From NCBI RefSeq assembly GCF_002009425.1, contig NZ_CP019936.1, forward strand, positions 2,839,297-2,903,296: a stretch of DNA of 64,000 nucleotides. The letters are read 5' to 3'. Of this stretch, positions 9,190-17,501 are shown one piece after another. A model generated the notes under the pieces. That model was not told the DNA's origin. It was given only the letters and a program-made list of their open reading frames with translations, and made no database searches. This DNA is from Thiosocius teredinicola. Its GTDB lineage: Bacteria; Pseudomonadota; Gammaproteobacteria; Chromatiales; Chromatiaceae. How positions within the stretch are numbered: the stretch's first letter is position 1; each line of letters starts with the position of its first letter. Made by a program: the position numbers and the translations under genes.

Positions 9190-9498
9190 TTAGTGTTTCT
9201 GCGGAAAGTAGATGCCGTCTTTGAAACCCTTGAACATCGTTTCAACCGCCGGGTGCGACACGGGTGCCATGTCCGGGGCCGCGGCGAGGTTACGCTCGGC
9301 GACGTAGGTTTCGTGTTCACTGCCGTCGACCAGGATGCGATACCAGGGCTTGTCTTTCGGCGGACGCGAGCGCGCAACGTGCTCGTACCAGGATTCCGAA
9401 CCCTGGAAATCGGCGTCGACGTCGACAATCACGCCACGGTAGTTGAAGCGGTTGTGGTGGACGATCTGTCCGACAAAAAATTTAGGATTCGCCGTCAT
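9190..9498 (-). CDS. hspQ: heat shock protein HspQ
   Basis: A 102-residue HspQ/YccV-type protein (hemimethylated-DNA-binding YccV-like domain). The family core FFVGQIVHHNRFNYRGVIVDVD is followed by SRPPKDKPWYRILVDGSEHETYVAERNL. In enterics it is an adaptor and specificity enhancer of Lon and has been linked to DnaA stability. The start ATG at 9498 has GGAGAC nine bases upstream; a TTG further upstream would add five residues without a good site. Confidence 0.92.
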   Translation of the reverse strand: MTANPKFFVGQIVHHNRFNYRGVIVDVDADFQGSESWYEHVARSRPPKDKPWYRILVDGSEHETYVAERNLAAAPDMAPVSHPAVETMFKGFKDGIYFPQKH

Positions 9499-9523
9499 TT
9501 TGCAAGTCTCCAAACCCGGTTGA

Positions 9524-10513
9524 TCAGGCCTCAGCGATCAGTACCGCACGCCTCGGCGCCGGATATCCCTCGATCGTTAACCCGTTATCGGCGGGGTCGA
9601 GAAAATCTGCAAGCGATTCGAATGTCATCCATGAGGTCGCACGCTGCTCGTCGGTGCCGGTCGGCGTGACGTCTACTACTTGGACTGATGAAAACCCGCA
9701 GCGTTCCAGCCAGTTATGCAACATTCCTGTCGTCGGTATGAACCACACGTTACGCATTTTGGCGTAGCGTCCCTTGGGAACCAGAAGCTGATCGTCGGGA
9801 CCTTCGATCACCAGCGTTTCCAACACCAACTGCCCGCCCGGACGCAGCGTATCGCGCAGCTCGTACAGGTGGTCGATCGGCGAACGGCGGTGGTAAAGCA
9901 CACCCATTGAAAACACGGTATCGAAGCGCTTCAGTTTCGCCGGTACGTCTTCGATACCGAAAGGCAGAAGTTCGACGCGTTGCGCGAGGTCGGCGTCCAT
10001 CGGTGCCAACAGTTTTCTGATCGTCAGAAACTGCGCGAGAAACACATTGGTCGGATCGATACCGATAACCTGCCGTGCGCCGTCCATCGCGATACGCCAG
10101 CAGTGGTAGCCGTTGCCGCAACCCACATCCAGCACCAAGCGATCCTGCAACGGCGCAAGATGCGGCAACACGCGATCCCATTTCCAATCCGATCGCCACT
10201 CGGTATCGATGTGCACGTCGGCGATACGAAACGGACCCTTGCGCCAGGGATGCATCTCCTTCAACCGTTGCGCCAGCTCAGCAAGTTTTGCAGCGTCCGG
10301 CGTTTGCGCGGGCTGCAATGCAATGGCTCCGTCGACACAGGCCACAGCGCCCTCACCGATCGACGGAAGACCATCGATGGCATCCTGCCAGCGGTCCCAG
10401 TCGCCGTGCCTTTGTTGCTCCAAGGCACGATCGAGTTGCACCGTAATGCATTCAGACCACGCTTCAAGTCCGTTCGCACGCAGCATGGCGGCGACCTGCG
10501 AGGCATCGATCAC
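9524..10513 (-). CDS. cmoB: tRNA U34 carboxymethyltransferase CmoB
   Basis: Transfers the carboxymethyl group of carboxy-SAM to 5-hydroxyuridine 34 of tRNA, giving cmo5U at the wobble base. The 329 residues show the CmoB N-terminal helices, KGPFRIADVHIDTEWRSDWKW, the SAM-fold motif LDVGCGNGYH, GIDPTNVFLAQF, and the C-terminal MRNVWFIPT. The GTG start overlaps the cmoA stop by 4 bp, so synthase and transferase are translationally coupled. Confidence 0.95.
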   Translation of the reverse strand: MIDASQVAAMLRANGLEAWSECITVQLDRALEQQRHGDWDRWQDAIDGLPSIGEGAVACVDGAIALQPAQTPDAAKLAELAQRLKEMHPWRKGPFRIADVHIDTEWRSDWKWDRVLPHLAPLQDRLVLDVGCGNGYHCWRIAMDGARQVIGIDPTNVFLAQFLTIRKLLAPMDADLAQRVELLPFGIEDVPAKLKRFDTVFSMGVLYHRRSPIDHLYELRDTLRPGGQLVLETLVIEGPDDQLLVPKGRYAKMRNVWFIPTTGMLHNWLERCGFSSVQVVDVTPTGTDEQRATSWMTFESLADFLDPADNGLTIEGYPAPRRAVLIAEA

Positions 10514-11244
10514 TTATGCGCCACCATCGAGACAAAGTTGAAACACTGAAACCACAGGTCGACCCGCGAGAATCCCGCCGACGTCAGGCGCTGCTCATGC
10601 GTGGGCATGGTTTCCGGTACCAATACGTTCTCCAACGCCGTGCGCTTGCGGCTGATCTCCAACTCGCTATAGCCATTGGCACGTTTGAAGGCATGGTGCA
10701 TCTCGGTCAGCAAGGTATCGGCCGCTTCGTCGCGGCCGGCGATCTTCTCCGACAGGATCAAGATCCCGCCGGGCCGCAGGCTGTCATGTATGCGGCTCAA
10801 CAGCGTCAGCCGGTCTTCGCGCGGCAAGAACTGTAGCGTGAAGTTCAGCACGACGACCGACGCGTCACTGATCGGATAGTCGCGCACATCGGCGCAGACC
10901 CATTCAATTGCCGGATGGCGCGAGGCCAGGTTGTCGCGTGCGCGCTCGAGCATCGCCGGTGCGTTGTCGACACCCACCACCGTGCAGTCTTCCTCTCCTG
11001 CACCCAACGCCAGGGCAACCGTCGAGGCGCCCAGTGAACAACCGAGGTCGACCAACCGGCTGCCCGGTTGAACGTAGCGCTCCGCCAACAGCTGGATCAT
11101 GTTGATGATCGCCGGATAGCCGGGCACCGAGCGCTTGATCATGTCTGGGAAGACCGCGGCAACGGCCTCGTCGAACACGAAGTCACCGCTCGCCGACTGG
11201 CCGTCGCCGGCATACAGCCGGTCTTGGTCGGGCTTATCGCTCAT
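10510..11244 (-). CDS. cmoA: carboxy-SAM synthase CmoA
   Basis: Converts SAM and prephenate to carboxy-SAM, the donor used by CmoB. The 244 residues include FVFDEAVAAVFPDMIKRSVPGY, the SAM motif LVDLGCSLGAST, and the catalytic-loop Arg-containing region. Its substrate prephenate is made by the shikimate genes farther along this window. It lies 27 bp after the SET-domain gene and overlaps cmoB. Confidence 0.95.
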   Translation of the reverse strand: MSDKPDQDRLYAGDGQSASGDFVFDEAVAAVFPDMIKRSVPGYPAIINMIQLLAERYVQPGSRLVDLGCSLGASTVALALGAGEEDCTVVGVDNAPAMLERARDNLASRHPAIEWVCADVRDYPISDASVVVLNFTLQFLPREDRLTLLSRIHDSLRPGGILILSEKIAGRDEAADTLLTEMHHAFKRANGYSELEISRKRTALENVLVPETMPTHEQRLTSAGFSRVDLWFQCFNFVSMVAHK

Positions 11245-11271
11245 GGCAGTTCTAACCGACGCGCCACGAGG

Positions 11272-11619
11272 TCAATCACGCCAGCCATAGTCGATGGTGA
11301 TCTCTTCGTCGGGTCGGATGCGGCGACGGGCATACAGTTCGAAACCGTCGAACTCGGCGTTGGGCGGCAGCGCGTGGTTGAGGAAGCGCAGCATGTTGCG
11401 GCCACTACGGCCAACCGCTTCTTCGGCGTCTTCCGTTTCATAGGCCCACAACACATACGTACCGTTGCGCTTGGCGACCGGCCCGGAGAAGGTGCCGATG
11501 TAGTCGCCTTTGCGCAGCGACGCCGCCGCGAATACGCCCTTGCCGTGAATGCCCGACTCGCTGACATACACCACCACACTGAGTTGCCCGTCGGTCGCCC
11601 GCATGTCTTGCTTGCTCAT
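11272..11619 (-). CDS. SET-domain protein (putative lysine methyltransferase)
   Basis: A 115-residue protein that is almost entirely a SET fold. ESGIHGKGVFAAASLRKGDYIG matches the N-terminal SET motif, MLRFLNHALPPNAEFD the (N)H...PN cofactor-binding motif and EEITIDYGW the catalytic Tyr motif, so SAM binding and catalysis look intact. The target is unknown. The ATG overlaps the ArnD-like stop by 4 bp and the gene is followed by cmoA, so it sits inside a four-gene operon with a tRNA-modification pair. Confidence 0.85.
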   Translation of the reverse strand: MSKQDMRATDGQLSVVVYVSESGIHGKGVFAAASLRKGDYIGTFSGPVAKRNGTYVLWAYETEDAEEAVGRSGRNMLRFLNHALPPNAEFDGFELYARRRIRPDEEITIDYGWRD

Positions 11620-12491
11620 GCAGGCACCTGCACGCTCTGCATCGCCATCGGCGAACCGGCGCCTTCCACATCGCCCCAGCCGATCTGATGATGCGGCAGC
11701 GTTGCGGTATCGATATCTTTCAGTACGTCGGCCAGTGCGCGCACCGAACCATCCTGACCTTTCCACATAACCAACAGCTTCTCCATCAAAGGCAGGGCGA
11801 GGATGCCCTCGTATTCGGCGCTCGCCGCAAACACGTGACCGGCCGGCAGCACGTGACGACTCTCGGCATACAGGTATTCGTGCACATTGTGTTCGTCGAC
11901 ATCCGCCTGTTGCAGCAGCTCACCGATGGTCGGCAGCGTGGTCGGTATCTCGGGAACCGACGAACGCCTGCCTTGCAACAACGGAAGATAAGGGAACTTA
12001 CCGCGCGTCATCGCCGAGTACTGGTAGCGCGCCCCCTGCAACGCGCCCATAAGGGCCGGATGCACCTGCCACCCGGGCGTGGCCAGTGCGACCGGCGCTT
12101 CACCGAGCGCCGCGGTGTATGTCGACCACAGTTCATCGGTTTGCTGGCGTACCCACTCATCGTCGGCATAGCCCAGCCGGATACGCCACAGCTGCGGCGA
12201 AAGCCCGAGCAGGCCGACGTCGTGGCCGTTGTCGCGGGCGTTCTTCATCCAATGCGTGCTGAGCTCGGCCAACGGCGGTGCCGGCATCAAGGTACCGTAG
12301 GCCAGTGCCGACGTACCCAGGGCCTGCCGTTGCCGCCACGTCTGCAGCGGCTGTCGCCCCGAATAATCGGCACCGAAGGGAAAGAAGAAACTGGCGCGAA
12401 CCTGAAATTCGCTGAATAACCGCAAGAGGTTCGGGATTCCTTCGCGCAGACCGCGCACGGAACTGACCTCGATGCGCAAGGCAACACGCAT
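11616..12491 (-). CDS. ArnD-like polysaccharide deacetylase homologue lacking metal ligands
   Basis: A 291-residue protein with the overall layout of ArnD (deformylase of lipid A aminoarabinose synthesis): VALRIEV at the start, LREGIPNLLRLF, VRASFFFPFGAD, and IPTTLPTIGELL late. The catalytic positions are lost: the RIDVDT Asp motif reads RIEVSS (residues 6-11), and the H-x3-H metal site in VGLHAWDHH reads VGLLGLSPQ (Leu95, Pro99). It is therefore probably not a deacetylase. No arn genes are adjacent; instead it leads an operon with SET, cmoA and cmoB. Confidence 0.72.
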   Translation of the reverse strand: MRVALRIEVSSVRGLREGIPNLLRLFSEFQVRASFFFPFGADYSGRQPLQTWRQRQALGTSALAYGTLMPAPPLAELSTHWMKNARDNGHDVGLLGLSPQLWRIRLGYADDEWVRQQTDELWSTYTAALGEAPVALATPGWQVHPALMGALQGARYQYSAMTRGKFPYLPLLQGRRSSVPEIPTTLPTIGELLQQADVDEHNVHEYLYAESRHVLPAGHVFAASAEYEGILALPLMEKLLVMWKGQDGSVRALADVLKDIDTATLPHHQIGWGDVEGAGSPMAMQSVQVPA

Positions 12492-12556
12492 GGAACAGAG
12501 ATTTTAATTAGGAATACGAACGCTAAGTGTGAACGTCCGACAAAATGCTGACAAGG

Positions 12557-12808
12557 TCAGTTGGCGACGCAGGAACCTTCGTAAACGGCCATGATCGCCT
12601 TGAGTTCGGTGACCACCTCGCCGACTTCCATCGCCGAAAGACCGGCGGCCTCCGGCAACCGTTTACCCGCTTCCAATGCATCGATATCGGACCACACCGA
12701 TCGGCAGCCCTTTTGACAGAGTCTTTCGACACATTGCTCAACGAGTCTTTGATTCAAAACCGCGCCCCCCAGCGAGTTTGAGACATAAGTATAACGGCAT
12801 ATACCCAC
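12557..12808 (-). CDS. small Cys-containing hypothetical protein
   Basis: Up to 83 residues from a GTG at 12808; a TTG at 12757 preceded by a G-rich stretch would give a 66-residue form starting at NQRLVEQCVERLC. Three cysteines lie in CVERLCQKGC and one near the C terminus. The amphipathic C-terminal helix (AMEVGEVVTELKAIMAVYEG) looks like real protein. It precedes the ArnD-like operon on the same strand by 65 bp. No family recognised. Confidence 0.5.
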   Translation of the reverse strand: MGICRYTYVSNSLGGAVLNQRLVEQCVERLCQKGCRSVWSDIDALEAGKRLPEAAGLSAMEVGEVVTELKAIMAVYEGSCVAN

Positions 12809-12925
12809 ATAGTCTCAATTAGGGAGATTACCCCCTGACGTTTCTTTACCTCAAATTGTTCTTGCTTTGTTCTCTTTTGCTGCTAGCATATGGAGAACGT
12901 AAACAGAACATTGAAGGTAGCGACC

Positions 12926-13093
12926 ATGCATAACAGCCCTTACTTGATGCGCGATCTCAACGGCCGCAAGGTCGACAACATCATGAATTTCAACGTCGCA
13001 ATGCGCCAGAACCGCTCCCGCTCGATCCTCGAGATCAGCGTGTTCGCGGCCGCCGTTGCCGGCTACGTCCTCGCCCTTGCACTGGGTGCCTAA
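12926..13093 (+). CDS. small single-pass membrane protein
   Basis: A 55-residue protein with a polar N-terminal half (LMRDLNGRKVDNIMNFNVAM) and one C-terminal membrane helix (about residues 33-54, ISVFAAAVAGYVLALALG). An upstream ATG at 12890 would add 12 residues; the ATG at 12926 has GAAGG about nine bases ahead. No family recognised. A long AT-rich stretch upstream (12780-12890) probably holds its promoter. Confidence 0.5.
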   Translation: MHNSPYLMRDLNGRKVDNIMNFNVAMRQNRSRSILEISVFAAAVAGYVLALALGA

Positions 13094-13101
13094 CCACCCA
13101 A

Positions 13102-13135
13102 GGTGAGAACCCCCGAGGCAAAGGACTGCCTCACC
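13102..13135 (+). terminator. overlapping hairpins after the small membrane protein
   Basis: Two mutually exclusive stems share the right arm: GGTGAG/CTCACC and the inner GAGGCA/TGCCTC with loop AAGGAC. No T-run follows. Weak terminator candidate between 12926-13093 and the ExbB-like gene. Confidence 0.35.
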
Positions 13136-13229
13136 CTAACCTCCTGCACCCGTTCGGATTGCCCTGAACGCCGCTCCGCCTGCTTTGTTTATACTGCGGT
13201 AGTCGTGTCACCCAGGTAACCCGTCTTCC

Positions 13230-13976
13230 ATGGCTCATTGCGCCGGGGCTTACAGCACCTTCTACCGCTGGTTGATCTTCTTCGGTCTCGTGGTATTCGG
13301 TGCATTCGCAGCATTCCACCACGACCTGTTCGCCGCGTTGTTCGGCACCGACAACAGCTACCTGTCCGCGGTAATCCTCGCGCTGTTTCTGATCGCCAGC
13401 CTCGATGCCGGCCGACGCGCTTGGCGACTGGGAAACGAACTGTGCACCGCAATGCAGTTGTCGCAGCGCGCGCAAACCAAGCAGCTCCTATTCGAGCACA
13501 AGCGCGACGAAGACCTTCTGCGGTTCGTCGACGCCGAGTCCGGCGATTCATTCGCTCACCACCACGTTCTGCTGCTCGCCAACAAAACGGTGCAACACGG
13601 CACGCTGTGCAGCCAGGACCTGCTGCTCGAACGGCTCGAAACCACGCTGGGCCGAGGCCACGAAACCGGCTGGTTCATTGCCGACCTGATGATCCGCTTG
13701 GGCCTGCTGGGCACGGTGATTGGCTTCATCTTCATGCTGGGCTCGGTGGCGCATGTATCGAGCGTCGACATCCATGCCCTGCAACAACTGCTGACCAACA
13801 TGAGTGGCGGTATGCGCATCGCCCTGTACACGACGCTGACCGGACTCGGCGCGGGCATCCTGCTCGGGTTTCAATACCGGTTGCTCGACAGTGCAGTCGA
13901 CCGCCTGATGGCCGAGATCATCGAGCTGGCTGAGGTGCATATCACCTCGCAACTGCGGCGTCTGCTCGAGGTCTGA
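13230..13976 (+). CDS. MotA/TolQ/ExbB-like proton channel protein
   Basis: A 248-residue inner-membrane protein. Two N-terminal hydrophobic segments (about residues 12-34 and 42-60) precede a cytoplasmic stretch, then two helices with channel-family hallmarks: [19 protein letters not shown] (about 150-170) and IALYTTLTGLGAGILLGF (about 195-215). The GLLGTVIG and TLTG motifs match the proton-path helices of TolQ/ExbB/MotA. It is followed after six bases by an ExbD/MotB-like protein, the expected partner. What the pair energises is unknown. Confidence 0.78.
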   Translation: MAHCAGAYSTFYRWLIFFGLVVFGAFAAFHHDLFAALFGTDNSYLSAVILALFLIASLDAGRRAWRLGNELCTAMQLSQRAQTKQLLFEHKRDEDLLRFVDAESGDSFAHHHVLLLANKTVQHGTLCSQDLLLERLETTLGRGHETGWFIADLMIRLGLLGTVIGFIFMLGSVAHVSSVDIHALQQLLTNMSGGMRIALYTTLTGLGAGILLGFQYRLLDSAVDRLMAEIIELAEVHITSQLRRLLEV

Positions 13977-13982
13977 CCGAGC

Positions 13983-14603
13983 GTGTCTCGTCGCCGGCAA
14001 CGTCGCCAGTACCGCTCAACCGATCCGTTCATCGATCTGTTATTCAATGCCCTGCTCGGCTTCACCTTTCTGTTTCTGGTCTCGGTCATGTTCATGAACC
14101 CGGACGCACGCAAGGGCCGGATCAACCTGAAAGCCGAGTACATCATCTCCGTCACCTGGGCGGACTACCTGTCAGACGACATCGATCTGTGGGTGCAAGA
14201 CCCGATCGGGGATACCGTGTCGTATCTGCGCAAAGACGCCGGCTGGCTGCACCTCGACCGCGACGACCGCGGTGAGGTCAACGACACCATCATCATCGAC
14301 GGCAAAGAGGTGGTCTATCCCATCAACCAGGAGGTCGTCACGATCCGCGGGATCATTCCCGGTGAATACACAGTCAACCTGTATTACTACGCAGCAGCAG
14401 ACCCCCTACCGGTCCAGGCCCTGGTAAAGGTCGAAAAGGTGAACCCGACGCTACAGACCGTCTATGTGCGCAAGGTTGCGCTGCCTCAACAGGACGACGA
14501 ACAAACCGTTGTGCGATTCACGCTCGACAACACCGGTGCCATCGAAGCGATCAACCAGCTTCCGAAGCGGCTGACGCCTTATGCACTCGATGCAGGGGGA
14601 TGA
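13983..14603 (+). CDS. ExbD/MotB-like single-pass protein with periplasmic beta domain
   Basis: A 206-residue protein from a GTG start with GAGGT upstream. A basic N terminus leads to DPFIDLLFNALLGFTFLFLV, in which the Asp before the membrane helix matches the proton-binding Asp of ExbD/MotB. The periplasmic part (about 45-206) starts VTWADYLSDDIDLWVQDP, resembling DUF2135/YfaP-type beta domains, not the TonB-groove of ExbD or the OmpA domain of MotB. It is sandwiched between the channel protein and a third membrane protein with near-zero spacing. Confidence 0.7.
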   Translation: MSRRRQRRQYRSTDPFIDLLFNALLGFTFLFLVSVMFMNPDARKGRINLKAEYIISVTWADYLSDDIDLWVQDPIGDTVSYLRKDAGWLHLDRDDRGEVNDTIIIDGKEVVYPINQEVVTIRGIIPGEYTVNLYYYAAADPLPVQALVKVEKVNPTLQTVYVRKVALPQQDDEQTVVRFTLDNTGAIEAINQLPKRLTPYALDAGG

Positions 14604-14605
14604 GC

Positions 14606-15112
14606 ATGGCGTTGCCCAGTGAACTCGCGATAGCCCTGCTGTACAGCGTACCTCTCGCCTTACTGGGGCTGCTGTTCGCTCGCGAAACGTACCGGCCGCG
14701 CTGGCTGCTGATCACCGCGCTCACGTTGCTGCCCGTTTTTTACATTGGCCACTACTACCTGCTCGATCGCCTGCAAGGCTGGCCCAGCGATGCCAAGCTT
14801 CCCGACGAGTTCAGATTGGTTGCCTACGAGGTGGTTGAACCGGACAAACCCACCAATACCGCCGGCCAGATACTCTTGTGGATCAGATCGAAAGAAGGAG
14901 ACGAACCTCGGGTACACCGACTGGCGTACGGCAAAGCCTTGCACCAGGAACTGCTGTCGGCCGGCGAACGGCAGGTTGAGGGAAAACAGCAGGTCGGTCG
15001 GCGCAGTCCAGTAACGTCGACCGATCAGAACCAACCGAACGGCGATCAAATATCGTCGGTTCGATTTCGCGACGAAGAGCCGCCGGCTTTGCCGCATAAA
15101 AGTGATGAGTGA
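14606..15112 (+). CDS. two-helix membrane protein of the ExbBD-like locus
   Basis: About 168 residues: hydrophobic segments near residues 7-25 and 34-55, then a soluble region (LVAYEVVEPDKP, QILLWIRSKEGDEPRVHRLAY) and a low-complexity Gln/Pro-rich tail. An ATG at 14600 overlaps the previous stop by 4 bp, but the AGGGGG ribosome site lies six bases before the ATG at 14606, which I prefer. No family recognised; the tight overlap makes it the third subunit of the locus. Confidence 0.65.
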   Translation: MALPSELAIALLYSVPLALLGLLFARETYRPRWLLITALTLLPVFYIGHYYLLDRLQGWPSDAKLPDEFRLVAYEVVEPDKPTNTAGQILLWIRSKEGDEPRVHRLAYGKALHQELLSAGERQVEGKQQVGRRSPVTSTDQNQPNGDQISSVRFRDEEPPALPHKSDE

Positions 15113-15283
15113 TGTCTGGCATTCAGAGGTTTGATGGCATAGACCAACTTTGACGAAGACTCACGCTGATTCGAACATGTCTCAGAAAGTGGATACGGCC
15201 GAGGCAATAAATGACTGCGTGACTGCAAGTCGAGCTTCGCAGAAGGCTACTGCCTATCCGGATTTTGAAGAGAAATTCGGTGT

Positions 15284-16414
15284 GTGAACAGAAACCAGTA
15301 TGCCGCAAGTCGCGTTTTTTCGGCTACGAACGTAACGCTCACCCTCATCCCAATGGATCGCAACAGTTGTAACTTTGAGCCCCCAGCTAGAAAATTCGTA
15401 AAGCGAGGCATTGATTATTCTGCGAGAGCCTCAAAACTTTCGCGTCGCAGATCGAAAACGGAGTTTTACGTGACGTTCGAAATAAGGAAGTTATCTGAGA
15501 TTCCCCGACATCATCTGAATTTCAACGGACTAAAAATTTCAGATGACCGGATGCCTAGAGCCCGCGAGCAGGATTGGGTGCCGTGCGCCTACGACGAAGA
15601 ACGCGGCATCCTCTTTTTCCGATTGAAAACGACGATATGGGAAGACAGAGATGCCTTTCAGGGTTTTTCGGTACTCGTGTTTGGGCAAGATCCCATCGTA
15701 TTTACCGAATGGAACCCAGCATGGATGTCCGAGACATTTGTAACCCGCAAATACCCAACCAGCCGTATCGTAGAAACGATAAGGGAGATCGAGCGAGTAT
15801 GGCAGCCGCGTTGGGGACGCTTCAACCTCAAGGCCGAAGGCGAGCCGAATCGACACGAAAAAGGCGTCCTCAACCATCGCAAGTTCGTAGAAGGCCTATC
15901 GAAGAACCACCTGCGTCGCCGTACCCACCGACGAATGTGGCTTTATCGTACTTTCCCTTTCCTCAGACCCCCCGCCCCCCCTGCTAGGAACATTTTCGAG
16001 TTCATGGACCGTTACAGAATCGACTCCGACGCCATGGGCTACGAGCAGACATCGCAGCTGCAAATCAAGGTAATTGCGAACGACGATATTTTCAGTATCG
16101 TATTCACAAATGTCGGTCGCTCGGACCTTCGAGATATCAGTATTTCTCAAAAAGAAATGCTCAGTTTATTGATGCCTGGGTTCCAAGAAATAATAGGCTT
16201 CCGAAAAATCAACTTCGATTTCACGGACATGCCGACTGCCGATGCTTTCGACGACTCTGTGAATATTGCAAACCTTCGCGCCCAATCGAGCACCACAATC
16301 TCTTGGCCGAGGTTCGGTATCTACGAGCCTCATTCGAAATCGGTCCTGGTCAGCTTTTCTACGGTGTTTCGCAGAGAACAAAACTACCTTGCGTTCGCGG
16401 TCGTTGTCGATTGA
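15284..16414 (+). CDS. orphan hypothetical protein
   Basis: A 376-residue open frame beginning at GTG; an ATG at 15353 is an alternative start. Composition is protein-like, with a recognisable hydrophobic core pattern (DAFQGFSVLVFGQDPIVF, LKIKVIANDDIFSIVFTN style stretches) but no motif I can assign. It has no signal peptide or membrane helix. Base composition is lower in GC than the flanking genes and codon use is mixed, suggesting acquired DNA. It follows the ExbBD-like locus by 170 bp. Confidence 0.5.
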   Translation: MNRNQYAASRVFSATNVTLTLIPMDRNSCNFEPPARKFVKRGIDYSARASKLSRRRSKTEFYVTFEIRKLSEIPRHHLNFNGLKISDDRMPRAREQDWVPCAYDEERGILFFRLKTTIWEDRDAFQGFSVLVFGQDPIVFTEWNPAWMSETFVTRKYPTSRIVETIREIERVWQPRWGRFNLKAEGEPNRHEKGVLNHRKFVEGLSKNHLRRRTHRRMWLYRTFPFLRPPAPPARNIFEFMDRYRIDSDAMGYEQTSQLQIKVIANDDIFSIVFTNVGRSDLRDISISQKEMLSLLMPGFQEIIGFRKINFDFTDMPTADAFDDSVNIANLRAQSSTTISWPRFGIYEPHSKSVLVSFSTVFRREQNYLAFAVVVD

Positions 16415-16562
16415 CGGACATAACGAGCACCGAAACTCGTCTTTCAGAAAGGAAGTTCGGCTATCAACCTGGACTCAAAGGGCCGGAGATACTGATCACG
16501 AGAGGCTATGCGCTTGCGGTAGCCGCACGACGCTGACCCTTCGGTTTCAGCGAGCGCCAGAT

Positions 16563-17501
16563 TCAAGCGAGCGAATCCCCTGAATCACCATGGCTGTCGA
16601 TATCGCCGGCGATGCCTTCGGTGGAAAGCGTGGCTGCTAGGTAATCGAGTATGGTCATTCCATCCCCGCGCTCTTTCGGTGCCTTCCAGCTGAGCTTGTG
16701 TACAGGACTGCACACGTCGTCGATGAGGCGTATGGCCTCCTTGGACAAGCGCGAATAGACACCAAACTTTAGCACTTTGTGCGCATCGCGCGCCGAAAGC
16801 TCTGGCACTGCAGCCCATTGTTGCGCGAAATCAGCATCCTGCCTCAGCAGAAGCGCAAAGTGATAGTGAAAGACAAAGTATGGATAAACGCGCACATAGC
16901 GGGTGCAGAAATCGCTGAACCAGAAGTCACCGAGGAACGGCAAAGCGGAAACGATACGCGAGGAAGAAGCACTTGCGAGCTTGCCGAAGAGCGTGTTCTG
17001 TCTGTCAAACCTGTTGCGCTGCCAATACTCTTGGTGCGCAGCACAGAAAGAGGAAATCAGTGGATGTTGTTTGCTCGATGCAAGAAACCAATTCGACAGC
17101 TTGCGGTCACGCCCCGGATTTGCGAAGGCGAAAAATCCACTAGGCGCAGCCTCGTTCAACCAGTCATCCAGCGGCCTGGCGCAGAAACTGGTGGCATCGG
17201 CCCATACTCCCCCGTGTTGTTTCAACAGATTGATACGGATGAGATTCGCCATCTTCTGGATCGAGATATCTTCGCGGGACAGATCCGGCATATCTTCCGC
17301 ATTCACGTAGTCGAACACGTTTTGCTGATTCAGTAATACCAGCTTCCAGTTCGGATTGTGATGCTGCCAGGACTTTAGACAAACGCGCACAACCTCGGGG
17401 GCATGCTCGATGTCCTGCCACCACAACATCCAAATAAGTCGCGGAATCTGCGTATCTGTTTCGGCAGAAACTGATGTCGGCGGTTTAGCGGACGAGTTCA
17501 T
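16563..17501 (-). CDS. capsular polysaccharide synthesis-type glycosyltransferase
   Basis: A 312-residue member of the Gly_transf_sug / capsular polysaccharide synthesis group. IPRLIWMLWWQD opens the domain (about residue 20), KMANLIRINLLKQHGGVWADAT carries the DXD-like site (the WAD segment), and later LSNWFLAS and HPLISSF follow family order. The ATG at 17501 lies inside the upstream sulfotransferase by 17 bp; a GTG at 17525 is also possible. Probably adds a sugar to a surface glycan. Confidence 0.78.
   Translation of the reverse strand: MNSSAKPPTSVSAETDTQIPRLIWMLWWQDIEHAPEVVRVCLKSWQHHNPNWKLVLLNQQNVFDYVNAEDMPDLSREDISIQKMANLIRINLLKQHGGVWADATSFCARPLDDWLNEAAPSGFFAFANPGRDRKLSNWFLASSKQHPLISSFCAAHQEYWQRNRFDRQNTLFGKLASASSSRIVSALPFLGDFWFSDFCTRYVRVYPYFVFHYHFALLLRQDADFAQQWAAVPELSARDAHKVLKFGVYSRLSKEAIRLIDDVCSPVHKLSWKAPKERGDGMTILDYLAATLSTEGIAGDIDSHGDSGDSLA

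Noticed and set aside
13230-15112. Full Zorya defence system
   Set aside because: The channel-type first gene fits ZorA only in general fold; no OmpA-type ZorB domain, ZorC or helicase-type ZorD is adjacent.
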